The notes: a model not told the origin generated them from the letters alone. DNA of 64,000 nt from Granulicella sp. (GCA_027452215.1 DAIDGQ010000039.1:62001-126000); one strand, 5' to 3'; positions 53,387 through 63,003 are shown, counted from the stretch's first letter. Made by a program: numbers and translations.

Positions 53387-54045
53387 CCTCTCCGTCCGTC
53401 GGAGGACTTGGTCGACGCGTCCTCGGCATACCCAGGTAGCACACCCAGCACTGAACTCCCGCCCTTCACCCGATCCCCCGGCTTTACCCGCAACTCCACA
53501 TCCGCCGGCATCAGGACATCCACGCGCGACCCAAACTTGATCATCCCCATCCGCTGTCCCCGTTCCACAATATCTCCCGTATGCACATCGCACACGATGC
53601 GTCGCGCCAGCAGTCCTGCGATCTGCTTGAAGCTCACGCTATGCGTCCCGTCATCGATCACAATCAGCGTCTGCTCATTCAGCACCGCCGACTCGGCATT
53701 CATCGCATTCAAAAACTGCCCCTCGCGATATTCCATCAGCGTAACCTTCCCGCTCATCGGAATGCGATTCACGTGGACATCAAACACGCTCAGGAAGATG
53801 CTCACCCGGAACCGGCTTCCCGCCGTAGTCTCAATCCACTCCGCCTCTTCCACCTTGCCATCGCCAGGAGAGACAATGATCCCCTGGCCGGTCGGAATCT
53901 CGCGCTGAGGGTCCCGGAAAAACCAGAGAAAAAAGGCAGCCAGCAATACCGGAATCGCCGTCAGGCTCACCCATTGCGTGCCCAGCCACACCAGCACTGC
54001 CACCACCATCAACGAAATTCCGTAGTAAAGACCATCCCGAACCAT
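53383..54045 (-). CDS. psd: Phosphatidylserine decarboxylase
   Basis: Converts phosphatidylserine to phosphatidylethanolamine with a pyruvoyl cofactor made by self-cleavage. 220 residues, the short type. Two N-terminal membrane helices, then FFRDPQREIP, SVFDVHVNRIPMSGKV (conserved VHxNRxP), and the self-cleavage site in KGGSSVLGV (G-S-S). It overlaps pssA by 4 nt. A TATAAT hexamer lies just upstream of ATG 54045 on the minus strand, so its transcript may have a very short leader. Confidence 0.94.
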   Translation of the reverse strand: MVRDGLYYGISLMVVAVLVWLGTQWVSLTAIPVLLAAFFLWFFRDPQREIPTGQGIIVSPGDGKVEEAEWIETTAGSRFRVSIFLSVFDVHVNRIPMSGKVTLMEYREGQFLNAMNAESAVLNEQTLIVIDDGTHSVSFKQIAGLLARRIVCDVHTGDIVERGQRMGMIKFGSRVDVLMPADVELRVKPGDRVKGGSSVLGVLPGYAEDASTKSSDGRRG

Positions 54046-54131
54046 AGGCCACGATTATACCTTCGCAGCCCTCTCGCCCCTGCCAACCATTTCAGCCCGT
54101 GTACCTCCGCAGCCGAATCCCAACGCCTCCC

Positions 54132-54617
54132 TCACCGCAACGCGTTGCCCCGCAGCATCGCCGTCATCAGCACCGCATCCTCCACCGGCTCACGATAATA
54201 CCCCCGCCGTCTTCCCATCTCGCAAAACCCCAGCTCCGCATACAGCGCCTGCGCCCCTTCACTCGACGCGCGCACCTCGAGCTCCATCCTCTCCGCCTCG
54301 CACTCTCGTGCCCACTCCATCGCAGCCCTGCAAACCGCTCTCCCCACGCCCTGCCGCCGAGCACCTTCCGCCACCGCAACGCTCTCCAACTCCGCCACCT
54401 CGAACGAGCAGCTCACCACCGCAAACCCCACAATCCCGCCATCACCCTCCACCAAAAAACATCTGCGCGCACTCCCGCTTCCCTCTCCATCCCCGAGCAC
54501 GCCCAGCCACACACCTTCTCCCCACTGCGGAGCCTCCACACTCCCTCGCTCGATCGCAAGAATCGACTCCAGATCCCCTAACTCAGCACGCCGCACCCTC
54601 CACCCTGCCGCCCTCAT
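54132..54617 (-). CDS. rimI: RimI-like ribosomal-protein-alanine N-acetyltransferase
   Basis: GNAT fold, 161 residues: acetyl-CoA loop VAEGARRQGVGRAVCRAAM (R/Q-x-x-G-x-G/A) and C-terminal LYAELGFCEMGRRRGYY, with the F-x-x-x-G-R-R-x-x-Y-Y pattern of RimI. It modifies the N-terminus of ribosomal protein S18. Start ATG 54617, overlapping the tsaB stop in TGATG; the TTG start of the track (54620) is unnecessary. tsaB-rimI adjacency is very common. Confidence 0.88.
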   Translation of the reverse strand: MRAAGWRVRRAELGDLESILAIERGSVEAPQWGEGVWLGVLGDGEGSGSARRCFLVEGDGGIVGFAVVSCSFEVAELESVAVAEGARRQGVGRAVCRAAMEWARECEAERMELEVRASSEGAQALYAELGFCEMGRRRGYYREPVEDAVLMTAMLRGNALR

Positions 54618-55276
54618 CAAACCCCCGCGCCAGGAGCTCTGCCCGTCTCCCCCGGCTTGCGATAGATATCACTCTCTTCGCGAACATAGTTCGCATCCGT
54701 CAGCGACACGTCACTCCCACCCTCCCGCATCCTCCGCAACACAGCTCCCACCGCATCGCCCAAATGCAGCGAACGCAACACCGGCTTACACGCAGCAAGC
54801 CGCTCGATCAAACGTTCTTCTGCAACGATCAAAGCCCTCCCACCCGCCAGCCCTTCAACAGCATCCCCCGCGCAAAGCCACTCGCGAGCAGACCGCACCT
54901 CGCGGACATACAACTCGCCGCGCCCTGCATCCAGCGCCACCAGCCCTTCCTTCAGCGCGGCCGCGTCCGCCAGCACCTCCAGCCGGGACACCGCGGCCAT
55001 CCGCAGCCCCGCCGCCTCGCACAGCCCCTTCGCCGTCGCCAGTCCCGCGCGCATTCCTGTAAACGATCCCGGCCCGTTCACCACCCCGACCGCGTCCAAC
55101 TCCGCCAGCCGCCAGCCCACCTGCTCCAGCAGCCTCCGTACCGCCGACACAATCTGCGCCGAAGCGCTCCCCCGCGCCACATCCTCCGACGCCACCACTT
55201 GCGCCCCCACACTCAGCACCACACCCGCCGTCTCCCCGCAAGTGTCGATTAACAGCAGCCGTTCCGTCGCACTCAT
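54617..55276 (-). CDS. tsaB: tRNA threonylcarbamoyladenosine biosynthesis protein TsaB
   Basis: 219 residues. ASKHA-fold N-terminus LLLIDTCGETAGVVLSVG and the diagnostic VGVVNGPGSFTGMRAGLATAKGLCEA are clear. TsaB pairs with TsaD for t6A37 formation on tRNAs reading ANN codons. The start was moved to ATG 55276 (GGAG 6 nt upstream); GTG 55288 of the track lies too close to its ribosome-binding site. It follows lon and overlaps rimI. Confidence 0.93.
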   Translation of the reverse strand: MSATERLLLIDTCGETAGVVLSVGAQVVASEDVARGSASAQIVSAVRRLLEQVGWRLAELDAVGVVNGPGSFTGMRAGLATAKGLCEAAGLRMAAVSRLEVLADAAALKEGLVALDAGRGELYVREVRSAREWLCAGDAVEGLAGGRALIVAEERLIERLAACKPVLRSLHLGDAVGAVLRRMREGGSDVSLTDANYVREESDIYRKPGETGRAPGAGV

Positions 55277-55330
55277 CAGCGTCTCCACCCTCCGAGCATA
55301 CCTCGCCCACAGCTCGAAGGGTGGGCCGCC

Positions 55331-57781
55331 TTACTCCGTCGCTGCCAGCACCTCTTCGCGAACCTCTTCGTCCTGGACCACTTCGTTCACTGTCTTCGGC
55401 AGAGCAATCTCCAGCACGTCTTCAATCCGAGAAGCGTAGTGGATCGTCACGCCTTCAATCTGCTCAGCCGACAAGTCCTCTTCGACATTCGCCTTCACAT
55501 CGATCGGTAGAATCACATCGCGAACGCCCGCCCGTTTGGCCGCAAGAAACTTCTCCTTGATGCCGCCCACCGGAAGCACATTCCCGCTCAGCGTAATCTC
55601 TCCCGTCATCGCCAGCAGAGGATGGATCGGACGATCAAGCAGCAGGCTCACCAACGCCGTCGCCATCGTCACGCCAGCACTCGGCCCGTCCTTCGGAATC
55701 GCTCCCGCGGGAACATGGATATGCAGATCAATGTCCTTCAGCACATCGTCGTCCAGCCCCAGCGAAAGTGCATTCGACCGCACCCACGTCAGCGCCGCCT
55801 GCATCGACTCCTTCATCACGTCGCCGATCTGCCCGGTCATCGTGAATCCGCCCTTGCCCTTCATCTTGTTGGCCTCGATAAAGAGCACGTCGCCTCCCGC
55901 CGGAGTCCACGCCAGACCAACCGCCACACCTGGCCGCTTCGTCCGTTCGGCGATCTCCGTATCCACGCGAACCTTGATGCCGCCAAGGAACTCATGCACT
56001 ACCTCGGGCGTCACCACCAGCTTCTCGGTGCGTCCCTCCGCAACCTGCCGAGCCGTCTTCCGGCACACCGTCCCGATCAACTGCTCCAGCCGGCGAACTC
56101 CGGCCTCACGCGTATAGTGCCGCGCAATCAGGCCCACGCTCTCCGTCGGAAACTCGATCAGCGGCTCCTGCCCTTCCTTCACGTCGATCCCGTTTTCCTT
56201 GATCTGCCGCGGAATCAAATACCGCTCCGCGATATTCACCTTCTCCTCTTCCGTATACCCCGTTAGCTCGATAATCTCCATGCGATCGAGCAGTGGAGCC
56301 GGAATCGTATCCAGCTGGTTCGCCGTGCAGATAAACAGCACCTTGCTCAAGTCGAACGGCTGATCCAGGTAGTTGTCGCGGAACGTATTGTTCTGCTCCG
56401 GATCCAGCGTCTCGAGCAGCGCGCTCGCCGGATCGCCGCGGAAGTCTCTCCCCAGCTTGTCAATCTCATCCAGCATGAACACCGGATCATTCACCTCGAC
56501 CCTCTTCAGGTGCTGAATAATCTGTCCCGGCAGAGCTCCGATATACGTCCGCCGATGCCCGCGAATCTCCGCCTCATCGTGCATGCCGCCCAGAGAAATC
56601 CTTGAGAACTTCCTCCCCAGCGCCCGCGCAATCGACCGTCCCAGCGACGTCTTACCCACTCCCGGAGGCCCCACGAAGCAAAGGATCGGCCCCTTCATAT
56701 CCGGCTTCAACCGCCGCACACTCAGGTAGTCCAGAATCCGGTCCTTCACCTTCTTCAGGCCATAGTGGTCCTCATCCAGAAACTCCTTGGCCTTCTTGAT
56801 ATCCACTCCCTCAGACGAGCTCTTCGACCAGGGCAGCACTGCCAGCCACTCCACATAGTTCCGCGTCAGCGAGTAATCCGCCGCCGCCGGATTCATCCTC
56901 GCCAGCCGCGCCAGCTCCTTCAGCGCGTCCTTCTTGGTCTCTTCCGGCATGCCCGCGGCTTCAATCTTTTCCTTCAGATCCGCAACGTCCTTCTGCGTCT
57001 CATCCAGGTCGCCCAGCTCCTTCTGGATCGCCTTCATCTGCTCGCGGAGATAGAAATCCCGCTGCGACTGCTGCACTGAATCCTGCACCTCGCTCTGGAT
57101 CTTGTTGCGCAGCTGCTGCACTCCCAGCTCCTTCGCCAGGTGACCGTTCAGCATCTCCAGCCGAGCCTTCACATCCGCCGTCTCCAGCAGCTCCTGCTTC
57201 TCCGCCGTCGTCAAAAACGGAAGGCTCGCCGCAATAAAATCCGCCAGCCTTGATGGCTCATCGATATTCAACGCAATCGTTTGCAAATCATCCGACAGCG
57301 TCGACGACGACGTCACAATCTCCTGAAACTGCGCCAGCACATTCCTCTGCAGCGCCTCAGCCTCCGGCGTCCGCTCCGGAGCCTTGTCCTCCAGCGAGCT
57401 ATACTCCGCCGTCAGAAACGGCTGCGTCTGGCTGAACTCCCCCAGCTTCACCCGCTCCATCCCCTCCGTAAATACAAAGAGGCTCTGGTTCGGCATCTTC
57501 ACCACTTTATGAACCGTCGCGCGCGTCCCAATCGCGTGCAGATCTCCTCCCTCCGGGGCATCCTGCCGCGCATCCCGCTGCGCCACCACCAGGATCGTCT
57601 TCTCCTCCCCCAGCGACTGGATCAGTTGGATCGAGCTCTCCCGGCCCACCGTCAGCGGCAGCACTGCATGTGGGAAAAGCACCGTATCCCGCACTGGAAG
57701 AACAGGATACGATTTCGCCCTGCCCTCGGTCCCGCCCGTCCTGCCGCTCGACCTGATCACGCTTACAAATTCAGTAGCCAT
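55331..57781 (-). CDS. lon: ATP-dependent protease La (Lon)
   Basis: Cytoplasmic AAA+ protease for damaged proteins and regulators. 816 residues from ATG 57781 (AAGGA upstream; the track start adds 54 residues). Order: N-terminal LON substrate-binding domain (YPVLPVRDTVLFPHAVLPLTVGR), coiled coil, AAA+ module with Walker A GPPGVGKTSLGRS and Walker B MLDEIDKLG, and the protease domain with catalytic Ser in KDGPSAGVTMATALVS and Lys in VGGIKEKFLAAKRAG. No heat-shock element was recognised upstream. tsaB follows 54 bp downstream. Confidence 0.97.
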   Translation of the reverse strand: MATEFVSVIRSSGRTGGTEGRAKSYPVLPVRDTVLFPHAVLPLTVGRESSIQLIQSLGEEKTILVVAQRDARQDAPEGGDLHAIGTRATVHKVVKMPNQSLFVFTEGMERVKLGEFSQTQPFLTAEYSSLEDKAPERTPEAEALQRNVLAQFQEIVTSSSTLSDDLQTIALNIDEPSRLADFIAASLPFLTTAEKQELLETADVKARLEMLNGHLAKELGVQQLRNKIQSEVQDSVQQSQRDFYLREQMKAIQKELGDLDETQKDVADLKEKIEAAGMPEETKKDALKELARLARMNPAAADYSLTRNYVEWLAVLPWSKSSSEGVDIKKAKEFLDEDHYGLKKVKDRILDYLSVRRLKPDMKGPILCFVGPPGVGKTSLGRSIARALGRKFSRISLGGMHDEAEIRGHRRTYIGALPGQIIQHLKRVEVNDPVFMLDEIDKLGRDFRGDPASALLETLDPEQNNTFRDNYLDQPFDLSKVLFICTANQLDTIPAPLLDRMEIIELTGYTEEEKVNIAERYLIPRQIKENGIDVKEGQEPLIEFPTESVGLIARHYTREAGVRRLEQLIGTVCRKTARQVAEGRTEKLVVTPEVVHEFLGGIKVRVDTEIAERTKRPGVAVGLAWTPAGGDVLFIEANKMKGKGGFTMTGQIGDVMKESMQAALTWVRSNALSLGLDDDVLKDIDLHIHVPAGAIPKDGPSAGVTMATALVSLLLDRPIHPLLAMTGEITLSGNVLPVGGIKEKFLAAKRAGVRDVILPIDVKANVEEDLSAEQIEGVTIHYASRIEDVLEIALPKTVNEVVQDEEVREEVLAATE

Positions 57782-58087
57782 AATTGAGTGTCCTTCTATC
57801 AACTTTCTTGAATAGGATGCACTAGGATATGCGTTCGATGCAACCCTTTTTGCTCTCCCCTCATCTCCGGGCCCGAACGTCGTTAGCGTCCCTCTCCTCA
57901 TCGGCGAAGCCGCCGCTTCCATCAGTCCTCGCCCCCGTCCCACCCGGCCCGACGAACTGCGAATCCCCCGACACCCTCAAACTTCAATCAATAAGATGCC
58001 AGCCCGTCCACTCTCAGAAGCCCAAATTCCCGGATATTTACGACTCCATTGCAACCCGACCCGCAAGCCGTTACGCTAGTACCTGCT
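57782..58087. other. 306-bp region between lon and tRNA-Leu(UAG)
   Basis: Divergent gap holding the promoters of lon (minus) and the tRNA (plus). I see no gene, CIRCE element or clear repeat. Confidence 0.5.
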
Positions 58088-58171
58088 GCGGGAGTGGTGA
58101 AATGGCAGACACGCAGGTCTTAGAAGCCTGTGCCGTAAGGCGTAGGGGTTCAAGTCCCCTCTCCCGCACCA
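58088..58171 (+). tRNA. tRNA-Leu(UAG)
   Basis: GCGGGAG pairs with CTCCCGC, followed by A and an encoded CCA. The anticodon loop CTTAGAA gives anticodon TAG (U/A-rich loop with T33). The variable arm TGCCGTAAGGCG and T-arm GGGGTTCAAGTCCCC are present. The 84-nt gene is followed directly by two further copies of its 3' end. Confidence 0.95.
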
Positions 58172-58283
58172 AAAGGTCATAGCAACGCGCAAGCAACGGT
58201 GGGGGTTCAAGTCCCCCCTCCCGCACCAAAAGGTCATAGTTACGCGCAAACAACATTAGGGGTTCAACCCCCACATCCCTCCA
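58142..58283 (+). repeat. 57-bp tandem repeats derived from the tRNA-Leu 3' end
   Basis: GGGGTTCAA recurs at 58145, 58202 and 58259, exactly 57 bp apart. Unit 2 repeats the T-arm, acceptor 3' strand, CCA and the flank AAAAGGTCATAG of the tRNA, ending with the same CGCGCAA-CAAC linker. Unit 3 keeps only the T-arm-like core and degenerates. This looks like slipped duplication or nested attachment-site scars of an integrated element. Confidence 0.85.
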
Positions 58284-58297
58284 CTCTCCAGGACCCC

Positions 58298-58624
58298 ATG
58301 AGCCAGACCATCACCCAGCCCGACAACACCCGCATCACCATCGATAAATCCGCCGACTACCGCGACACCTACGCCAACAGCGTCCAGGTCCGCCTCTCCA
58401 TCTGGGACTTCTTCCTGGTCTTCGGCACCATCGACCAGCAGGCCCCCGACCAGGTCCGCGTCGAAAACTTCCAGGGCATCTACCTCAGCCCCCAGCAGGC
58501 CAAGGCCCTCTCCAACGTCCTCAGCCACAACGTCGCCCAGTACGAGCAGACCTTCGGCACCATCTCCCTGGAAGGCCCCGGAGTCCAGCACTTCGACGTA
58601 CCCGGCAACGGCCCCGTCCACTAA
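58298..58624 (+). CDS. DUF3467-type small protein
   Basis: 108 residues from ATG 58298 (the track start 58199 lies inside the tRNA repeats). The pattern RITIDKSADYRDTYANSVQVRLSIWDFFLVFG, then GIYLSPQQAKALSNVLSHNVAQYEQTFG, fits DUF3467, a small conserved protein of unknown function found in many bacteria. No signal peptide. It lies 5 bp before the GT39-type gene. Confidence 0.75.
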   Translation: MSQTITQPDNTRITIDKSADYRDTYANSVQVRLSIWDFFLVFGTIDQQAPDQVRVENFQGIYLSPQQAKALSNVLSHNVAQYEQTFGTISLEGPGVQHFDVPGNGPVH

Positions 58625-58629
58625 CTCTC

Positions 58630-60276
58630 GTGGAGCCTCCCACCCATCGTCTGCGAGCAGCCGCTAACTCCCTGGCGGCCGCCCCCTCCGCGCTCCTCTT
58701 CGCCCTCTTCTTCGCAGCCGTCGCTCTCACCCACCTCACCCTACTTCGCCTTCCCTACTTCTGGGACGAAGGAGGCTACTACATTCCCGCCGCGCTCGAC
58801 TTCTACCACACCGGCCAGATCATCCCCCACTTCACCAACGCCCACCCTCCCCTTCCCAACATCCTCCTCGGCACCCTCTGGCATCTCGTCGGCTACCACA
58901 TCCTCGCGACCCGCCTGCTCATCTCCGCCTTCGCCGCCGCCGCACTGCTGGCCATCTTCCGCCTCACCCAGCGTCTACTCGACGCCCCCGCCGCCGTCGC
59001 CGTAACCCTCCTCACCGCCACCTACCCCATCTGGTTCGCGCAAAGCACCCTGGCGCATGCCGACATCGTAGCCGCAGCCTTCACCCTCTGGGCCTTCGCT
59101 CTCTACCTCCCCGCGCGAGGCGCCCCAACTCTCCGCCAGCAGCTCTCTATCGCCGCGCTCTTCTCTCTCGCCGCGCTCTCTAAAGAAACCGCCATCGTCC
59201 AGCCCGCAGCCCTCGCCGCGCTCGAGCTCTTCCTCCTCCTCCGCAATCTCCGAAGCCCTGACCTCCATAGCCCAGACCTCCGCCGCCAGCATATCGCCTG
59301 GATCGCGACCCTCGCCTTCCCCCTCCTGCCGCTCGTCGCCTGGTTCGCCTACCACCATCACGTCACCGGCTTCACCTTCGGCAACCCCGAATACCTCCGT
59401 TACAACGCCACCGCCAACCTCACCGCCGCACACATCCTCCAGGCCCTCCGCTTCCGCTTCCTCCACCTCTTTTGGCAGCGCAATATCTGGCTCCCTCTCC
59501 TCTTCGCCGCCGCCAGCCTCTTCCTCCCCCGCCGAGCCGACGCCCCCAATACCCTCACCTCCGCCACCCTCCGCGTCATCGCCGTCCTCATCGCAGCCAA
59601 CTGGCTCGCCTTCTCCATCCTCGGAGGAGCTCTCCTCACCCGCTATCTCCTTCCCATCTATCCCCTCATCCTCCTGGTCTGCGTCAACATCTGGAGAACC
59701 CGCACCCACTGGGCTCCCGCCTTCACCGCCCTCACCGCCGCGGCCTTCCTCAGCGCCCTCTGGCTCAACCCTCCCACCTCCTTCGCGCCGGAGGACAACC
59801 TCACCTACCGCGACATGATCGTCGTCGATCAGGAGGCCATCGACTTCGTCGCCCAGCACTATCCCAACGCCACCATCCTCACCGCCTGGCCCGTCGCCGC
59901 CGACGTCTTCCGCCCCGAGCTAGGCTACGTCCAGCGTCCCCTCAAGGCCATCTCCATCGAAGACTTCACAGTCCCCCAGATTCAAAAAGCCGCCAAGGAA
60001 TCCAACCGCTACGACACAGCCATCGTCTTCACCACGCACTTCGTCACACCCTCTTTCCGCCGCTATCTGATGGCCCACCCCAACTCCAGCCGGGGCCGCG
60101 AGTTCGCCGCCACCCGCGACCTCACACCCACCGAAATCGCCGCCCTCCTCGGAGGCCAGATCGTCTGGCAGGACGACCTCCACGGCGAATGGGCCGCCGT
60201 CCTCCGCTTCAACCGCTCCTACGATGCCAGCCTAGAGCCCCCCTCCAACCAGCACCTTCCAATCCATAGCTATTAG
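58630..60276 (+). CDS. GT39/ArnT-like membrane glycosyltransferase
   Basis: 548 residues from GTG 58630 with about eleven membrane helices. LPYFWDEGGYYIPAALDFYHTGQ has the conserved D-E in the first periplasmic loop of GT-C enzymes of the PMT/ArnT group, followed by NAHPPLPNILLGTLWHLVG. It uses a lipid-phosphate sugar donor on the outer face of the inner membrane, acceptor unknown. Its long antisense ORFs are GC artefacts. Convergent with prolyl oligopeptidase. Confidence 0.82.
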   Translation: MEPPTHRLRAAANSLAAAPSALLFALFFAAVALTHLTLLRLPYFWDEGGYYIPAALDFYHTGQIIPHFTNAHPPLPNILLGTLWHLVGYHILATRLLISAFAAAALLAIFRLTQRLLDAPAAVAVTLLTATYPIWFAQSTLAHADIVAAAFTLWAFALYLPARGAPTLRQQLSIAALFSLAALSKETAIVQPAALAALELFLLLRNLRSPDLHSPDLRRQHIAWIATLAFPLLPLVAWFAYHHHVTGFTFGNPEYLRYNATANLTAAHILQALRFRFLHLFWQRNIWLPLLFAAASLFLPRRADAPNTLTSATLRVIAVLIAANWLAFSILGGALLTRYLLPIYPLILLVCVNIWRTRTHWAPAFTALTAAAFLSALWLNPPTSFAPEDNLTYRDMIVVDQEAIDFVAQHYPNATILTAWPVAADVFRPELGYVQRPLKAISIEDFTVPQIQKAAKESNRYDTAIVFTTHFVTPSFRRYLMAHPNSSRGREFAATRDLTPTEIAALLGGQIVWQDDLHGEWAAVLRFNRSYDASLEPPSNQHLPIHSY

Positions 60277-60278
60277 CT

Positions 60279-60306
60279 AGAAGCCAGAAGCCAGAAGCTA
60301 AAAGCT
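60279..60306. repeat. Short AGAAGCC tandem repeat between convergent genes
   Basis: AGAAGCC is present twice in a row with a third imperfect copy (AGAAGCT) and a tail AAAAGCT, in the 34-bp gap between two convergent stop codons. Probably replication slippage; no function suggested. Confidence 0.5.
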
Positions 60307-60310
60307 GCTC

Positions 60311-62467
60311 CTACCTCCCACCCGTCTCATTCCAAAGAAACCCCAACTCATCGGCCATATCGTTGACCAGCTGGTCCACGCTAACGCCCGCGCTATGCCC
60401 TGCCTTCACGTCATAGTGCAGCAGCACCGGCCGCCGCTCGTCCTCCGGCTCAGCCATCACGGTAGCCTGCATCAGCGCCGCCATCTTCCGAGCATGTAGC
60501 GGAGCCACCCGCGTATCGCTATCCCCGGTAAAGAACATGATCGCCGGATACCTCACCCCGGCCCGCACATTCTGATACGGCGAATACTTCAGAATGTAGT
60601 CCGCCTGCTCCGGCTTCTCCGCCGACCCATACTCCGTAGTCCACCACCGCCCCACCAGAAACTTTTGATACCGGCTCATATCCAGCAGCGGATACCCGCA
60701 CAAAATCGCTCCAAACAAATCCGGTCGTTGCGTCATCGACGCCCCCATCAGCAGCCCGCCATTCGACCTCCCCGTAATCGCAAACCGCTTCGTCGTCGTG
60801 TACTTGTTTGCGATCAAATACTCCGCCGCCGCAAACCAGTCATCAAACACATTCTGCTTATGCTCAAACATCCCAGCCTTGTGCCACGTCTCACCGTACT
60901 CCCCGCCACCACGCATGTTCGGCAGAGCAAAAAATCCTCCTTGCTCCATCCACCACGCATACTTCGCACTGAAGCTAGGCGTTTCCGAGATCAAAAAGCC
61001 ACCATACCCCGTCATCAGCAACGGAGCCGTCCCATCCATCTTCAAGCCCTTGCGTCCCGCGATAAACATCGGCACGCGCGTCCCATCCTTCGACGTATAA
61101 AAGACCTGCTTCACCTCATACTTGTCCGCATCGAACGGCACCTTCGACCGGTCCCACACCGTCGCCTTCCCCGCCGCAATGTCATACCGGTAAATTGTCG
61201 GAGGCACCGTGAACGACGAGAACGTATAGAACCCCACCTTCGAATCCGCACGCCCCCGCACCACGCTCCCCGTCCCAATCGTAGGATAAGCAATCGCCCC
61301 AACCTCCTTCGCCGGCCCCGACTCCGGAAGCGAATAAATCGTAGTCTCCGACTTCACATCCACCAGCCGCCCCACAAACATCTTCCCGCCCGCAATCGAC
61401 ACCGCATCGATCGGGCTCTTCCCCTCCGCCACCACCACCGGCCAGCTCTTCGTCGTCGGATCGCCAAAGCTCGCCCGCAACACCTTCCCATTCGGAGCCC
61501 CCAGGTCCGTGCTCACAAACATCCGGTCGCCGTCCATGTGCAACTGGAACCGCGACTCAACTCCAAACACCAGTGGCTCCAGCCCAGCCCCCGGCTTGCG
61601 CAGATCCTGCAGCAAAATATCCTCGCGCGTCGACGGCACACCATGCCCAATCGTCACCACCAGCCAGTGCCCGTTCTCGCTCGCCCGGCAGCCCACCAAA
61701 TCCAGCGGCCCCAGCGTCTCGCCCCTGTAGCTCCCTCCAAACACCTGCACATCCTTATCCGCCGTCGTCCCCATCGCGTGCGCAAACACCGCAGCCCCGC
61801 CATTCGCCAGGATCTTCGCGTAGTACAGCGTCTTCCCACTCAGTCCAAACCCGCTATACCGAGCCAGCGGCAGCTCATCGCTCAGGTCCTTCCTCGCCTC
61901 CACATCCAGCACGCGGACGGTCTCTTCATCGGCTCCACCATGCCGCACGCCATACACCAGCACCTTCCCGTCCGACGAAATATCCGCGATGCTCACCGAC
62001 GCATTTCCATCCGCGCTCAGCGTCCCCGCATCGACCAGCTTGATCTCCGCTCCCTCCAGCCCCACGCGGTAATAGATCGAAGCCTGGTTCTCCGCCGCCA
62101 GCCGCTTCGTATAGAAGAACCTCCCGTGCTCCTCCATCGGCACACTCACCTGGTCCACCCGCGACAACTCCGTCAGCCGCGCCACCAGCCTCTCCCGCAG
62201 CGGCTTGATCTGCGCAAAATAGCTGTCCGTATACTCCGTCTCCGCAGCAATAAAAGCCCGAGTATCCGCAGCCTTCTGGTCCTCCAGCCAACGATAGTTA
62301 TCCGTTATCTCATACCCGCCCACGACCTCCGTCACCGCCTTCACCGCCACCACCGGAGGAGCTCCCAGCACCACGCCATTGTCTCCATGAATTGCCACCG
62401 TCTGTGCTCCCACCTGCATCACGCAACCACCCAACACCACACTCATCAGCGCAGAACCGAATCGCAT
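60311..62467 (-). CDS. Prolyl oligopeptidase family serine peptidase
   Basis: 718 residues from ATG 62467 (AGGAGA 6 nt upstream; the track start 62569 overlaps the GNAT gene). Signal peptide-like start (MRFGSALMSVVLGGCVMQVGAQ, possibly a lipoprotein with LGGC), beta-propeller domain, then alpha/beta-hydrolase domain with nucleophile Ser in ITGRSNGGLLMGA, Asp in TGDSDTRVAP and His in VKAGHSAGV. It cleaves peptides after proline, probably in the periplasm. Confidence 0.93.
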   Translation of the reverse strand: MRFGSALMSVVLGGCVMQVGAQTVAIHGDNGVVLGAPPVVAVKAVTEVVGGYEITDNYRWLEDQKAADTRAFIAAETEYTDSYFAQIKPLRERLVARLTELSRVDQVSVPMEEHGRFFYTKRLAAENQASIYYRVGLEGAEIKLVDAGTLSADGNASVSIADISSDGKVLVYGVRHGGADEETVRVLDVEARKDLSDELPLARYSGFGLSGKTLYYAKILANGGAAVFAHAMGTTADKDVQVFGGSYRGETLGPLDLVGCRASENGHWLVVTIGHGVPSTREDILLQDLRKPGAGLEPLVFGVESRFQLHMDGDRMFVSTDLGAPNGKVLRASFGDPTTKSWPVVVAEGKSPIDAVSIAGGKMFVGRLVDVKSETTIYSLPESGPAKEVGAIAYPTIGTGSVVRGRADSKVGFYTFSSFTVPPTIYRYDIAAGKATVWDRSKVPFDADKYEVKQVFYTSKDGTRVPMFIAGRKGLKMDGTAPLLMTGYGGFLISETPSFSAKYAWWMEQGGFFALPNMRGGGEYGETWHKAGMFEHKQNVFDDWFAAAEYLIANKYTTTKRFAITGRSNGGLLMGASMTQRPDLFGAILCGYPLLDMSRYQKFLVGRWWTTEYGSAEKPEQADYILKYSPYQNVRAGVRYPAIMFFTGDSDTRVAPLHARKMAALMQATVMAEPEDERRPVLLHYDVKAGHSAGVSVDQLVNDMADELGFLWNETGGR

Positions 62468-62529
62468 CGCACGTCTCCTGAAAAAATTCCGATGCACCCA
62501 CTCTATCGCACAACCACCACCCGCCCGCG

Positions 62530-62994
62530 CTACTCCTTCAGAGGAGCCAGCAGCTGGTGATACACCCACGCATCCACACCCGGCCCATAAAACTCTTCCG
62601 CCAGATGCGAGCGTGTAAACCCCGCACTCTCATAAAACCGAATCGCCGCATCGTTCCCTGCGAAGACATGCAGCACCAGCGCCGTGCACGCATCCATGCG
62701 AGCCTGCCGCTCCGCCTCGCGCATCAGCACCCCCGCAATCCCTCTGCGCCGCTGCGCCGGTTCCACATCCAGCGTAATGATGTACCCCGTCCGCCCCTCG
62801 TCTCCCACTTCCACATGCAGGATCACGAATCCCACCAGCGCATCGCCCTCTTCAGCGACGACCACCCTCGCCTTCTTCGCCTCCGCAAACCGCCGCATCG
62901 CCCCACGCGTAAAACGAAACGGCCGCTCGAAGCACACCACATCCAGAGCATGCATCGCCTCGAGATCGTCTGCCTGGTACCCCCGCAGCCTCAA
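62530..62994 (-). CDS. GNAT-family N-acetyltransferase
   Basis: 154 residues from TTG 62994, 9 nt after the mqnE stop. GNAT signatures: TLDVEPAQRRRGIAGVLMREAERQA (acetyl-CoA loop Q/R-x-x-G-x-A) and NDAAIRFYESAGFTRSHLAEEFYG. Similar to RimI but distinct from the second GNAT next to tsaB, so another substrate is likely. It precedes prolyl oligopeptidase by 62 bp. Confidence 0.85.
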   Translation of the reverse strand: MRLRGYQADDLEAMHALDVVCFERPFRFTRGAMRRFAEAKKARVVVAEEGDALVGFVILHVEVGDEGRTGYIITLDVEPAQRRRGIAGVLMREAERQARMDACTALVLHVFAGNDAAIRFYESAGFTRSHLAEEFYGPGVDAWVYHQLLAPLKE

Positions 62995-63003
62995 GACCTT
63001 CGC

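Noticed and set aside
58142-58283. The tRNA 3'-end repeats considered as a CRISPR array
   Set aside because: The units are contiguous, contain tRNA sequence and lack repeat-spacer structure; no cas genes nearby.
60665-62560. 631-residue plus-strand ORF
   Set aside because: Antisense to prolyl oligopeptidase; extremely Arg/His/Pro-rich, a typical GC-rich artefact.
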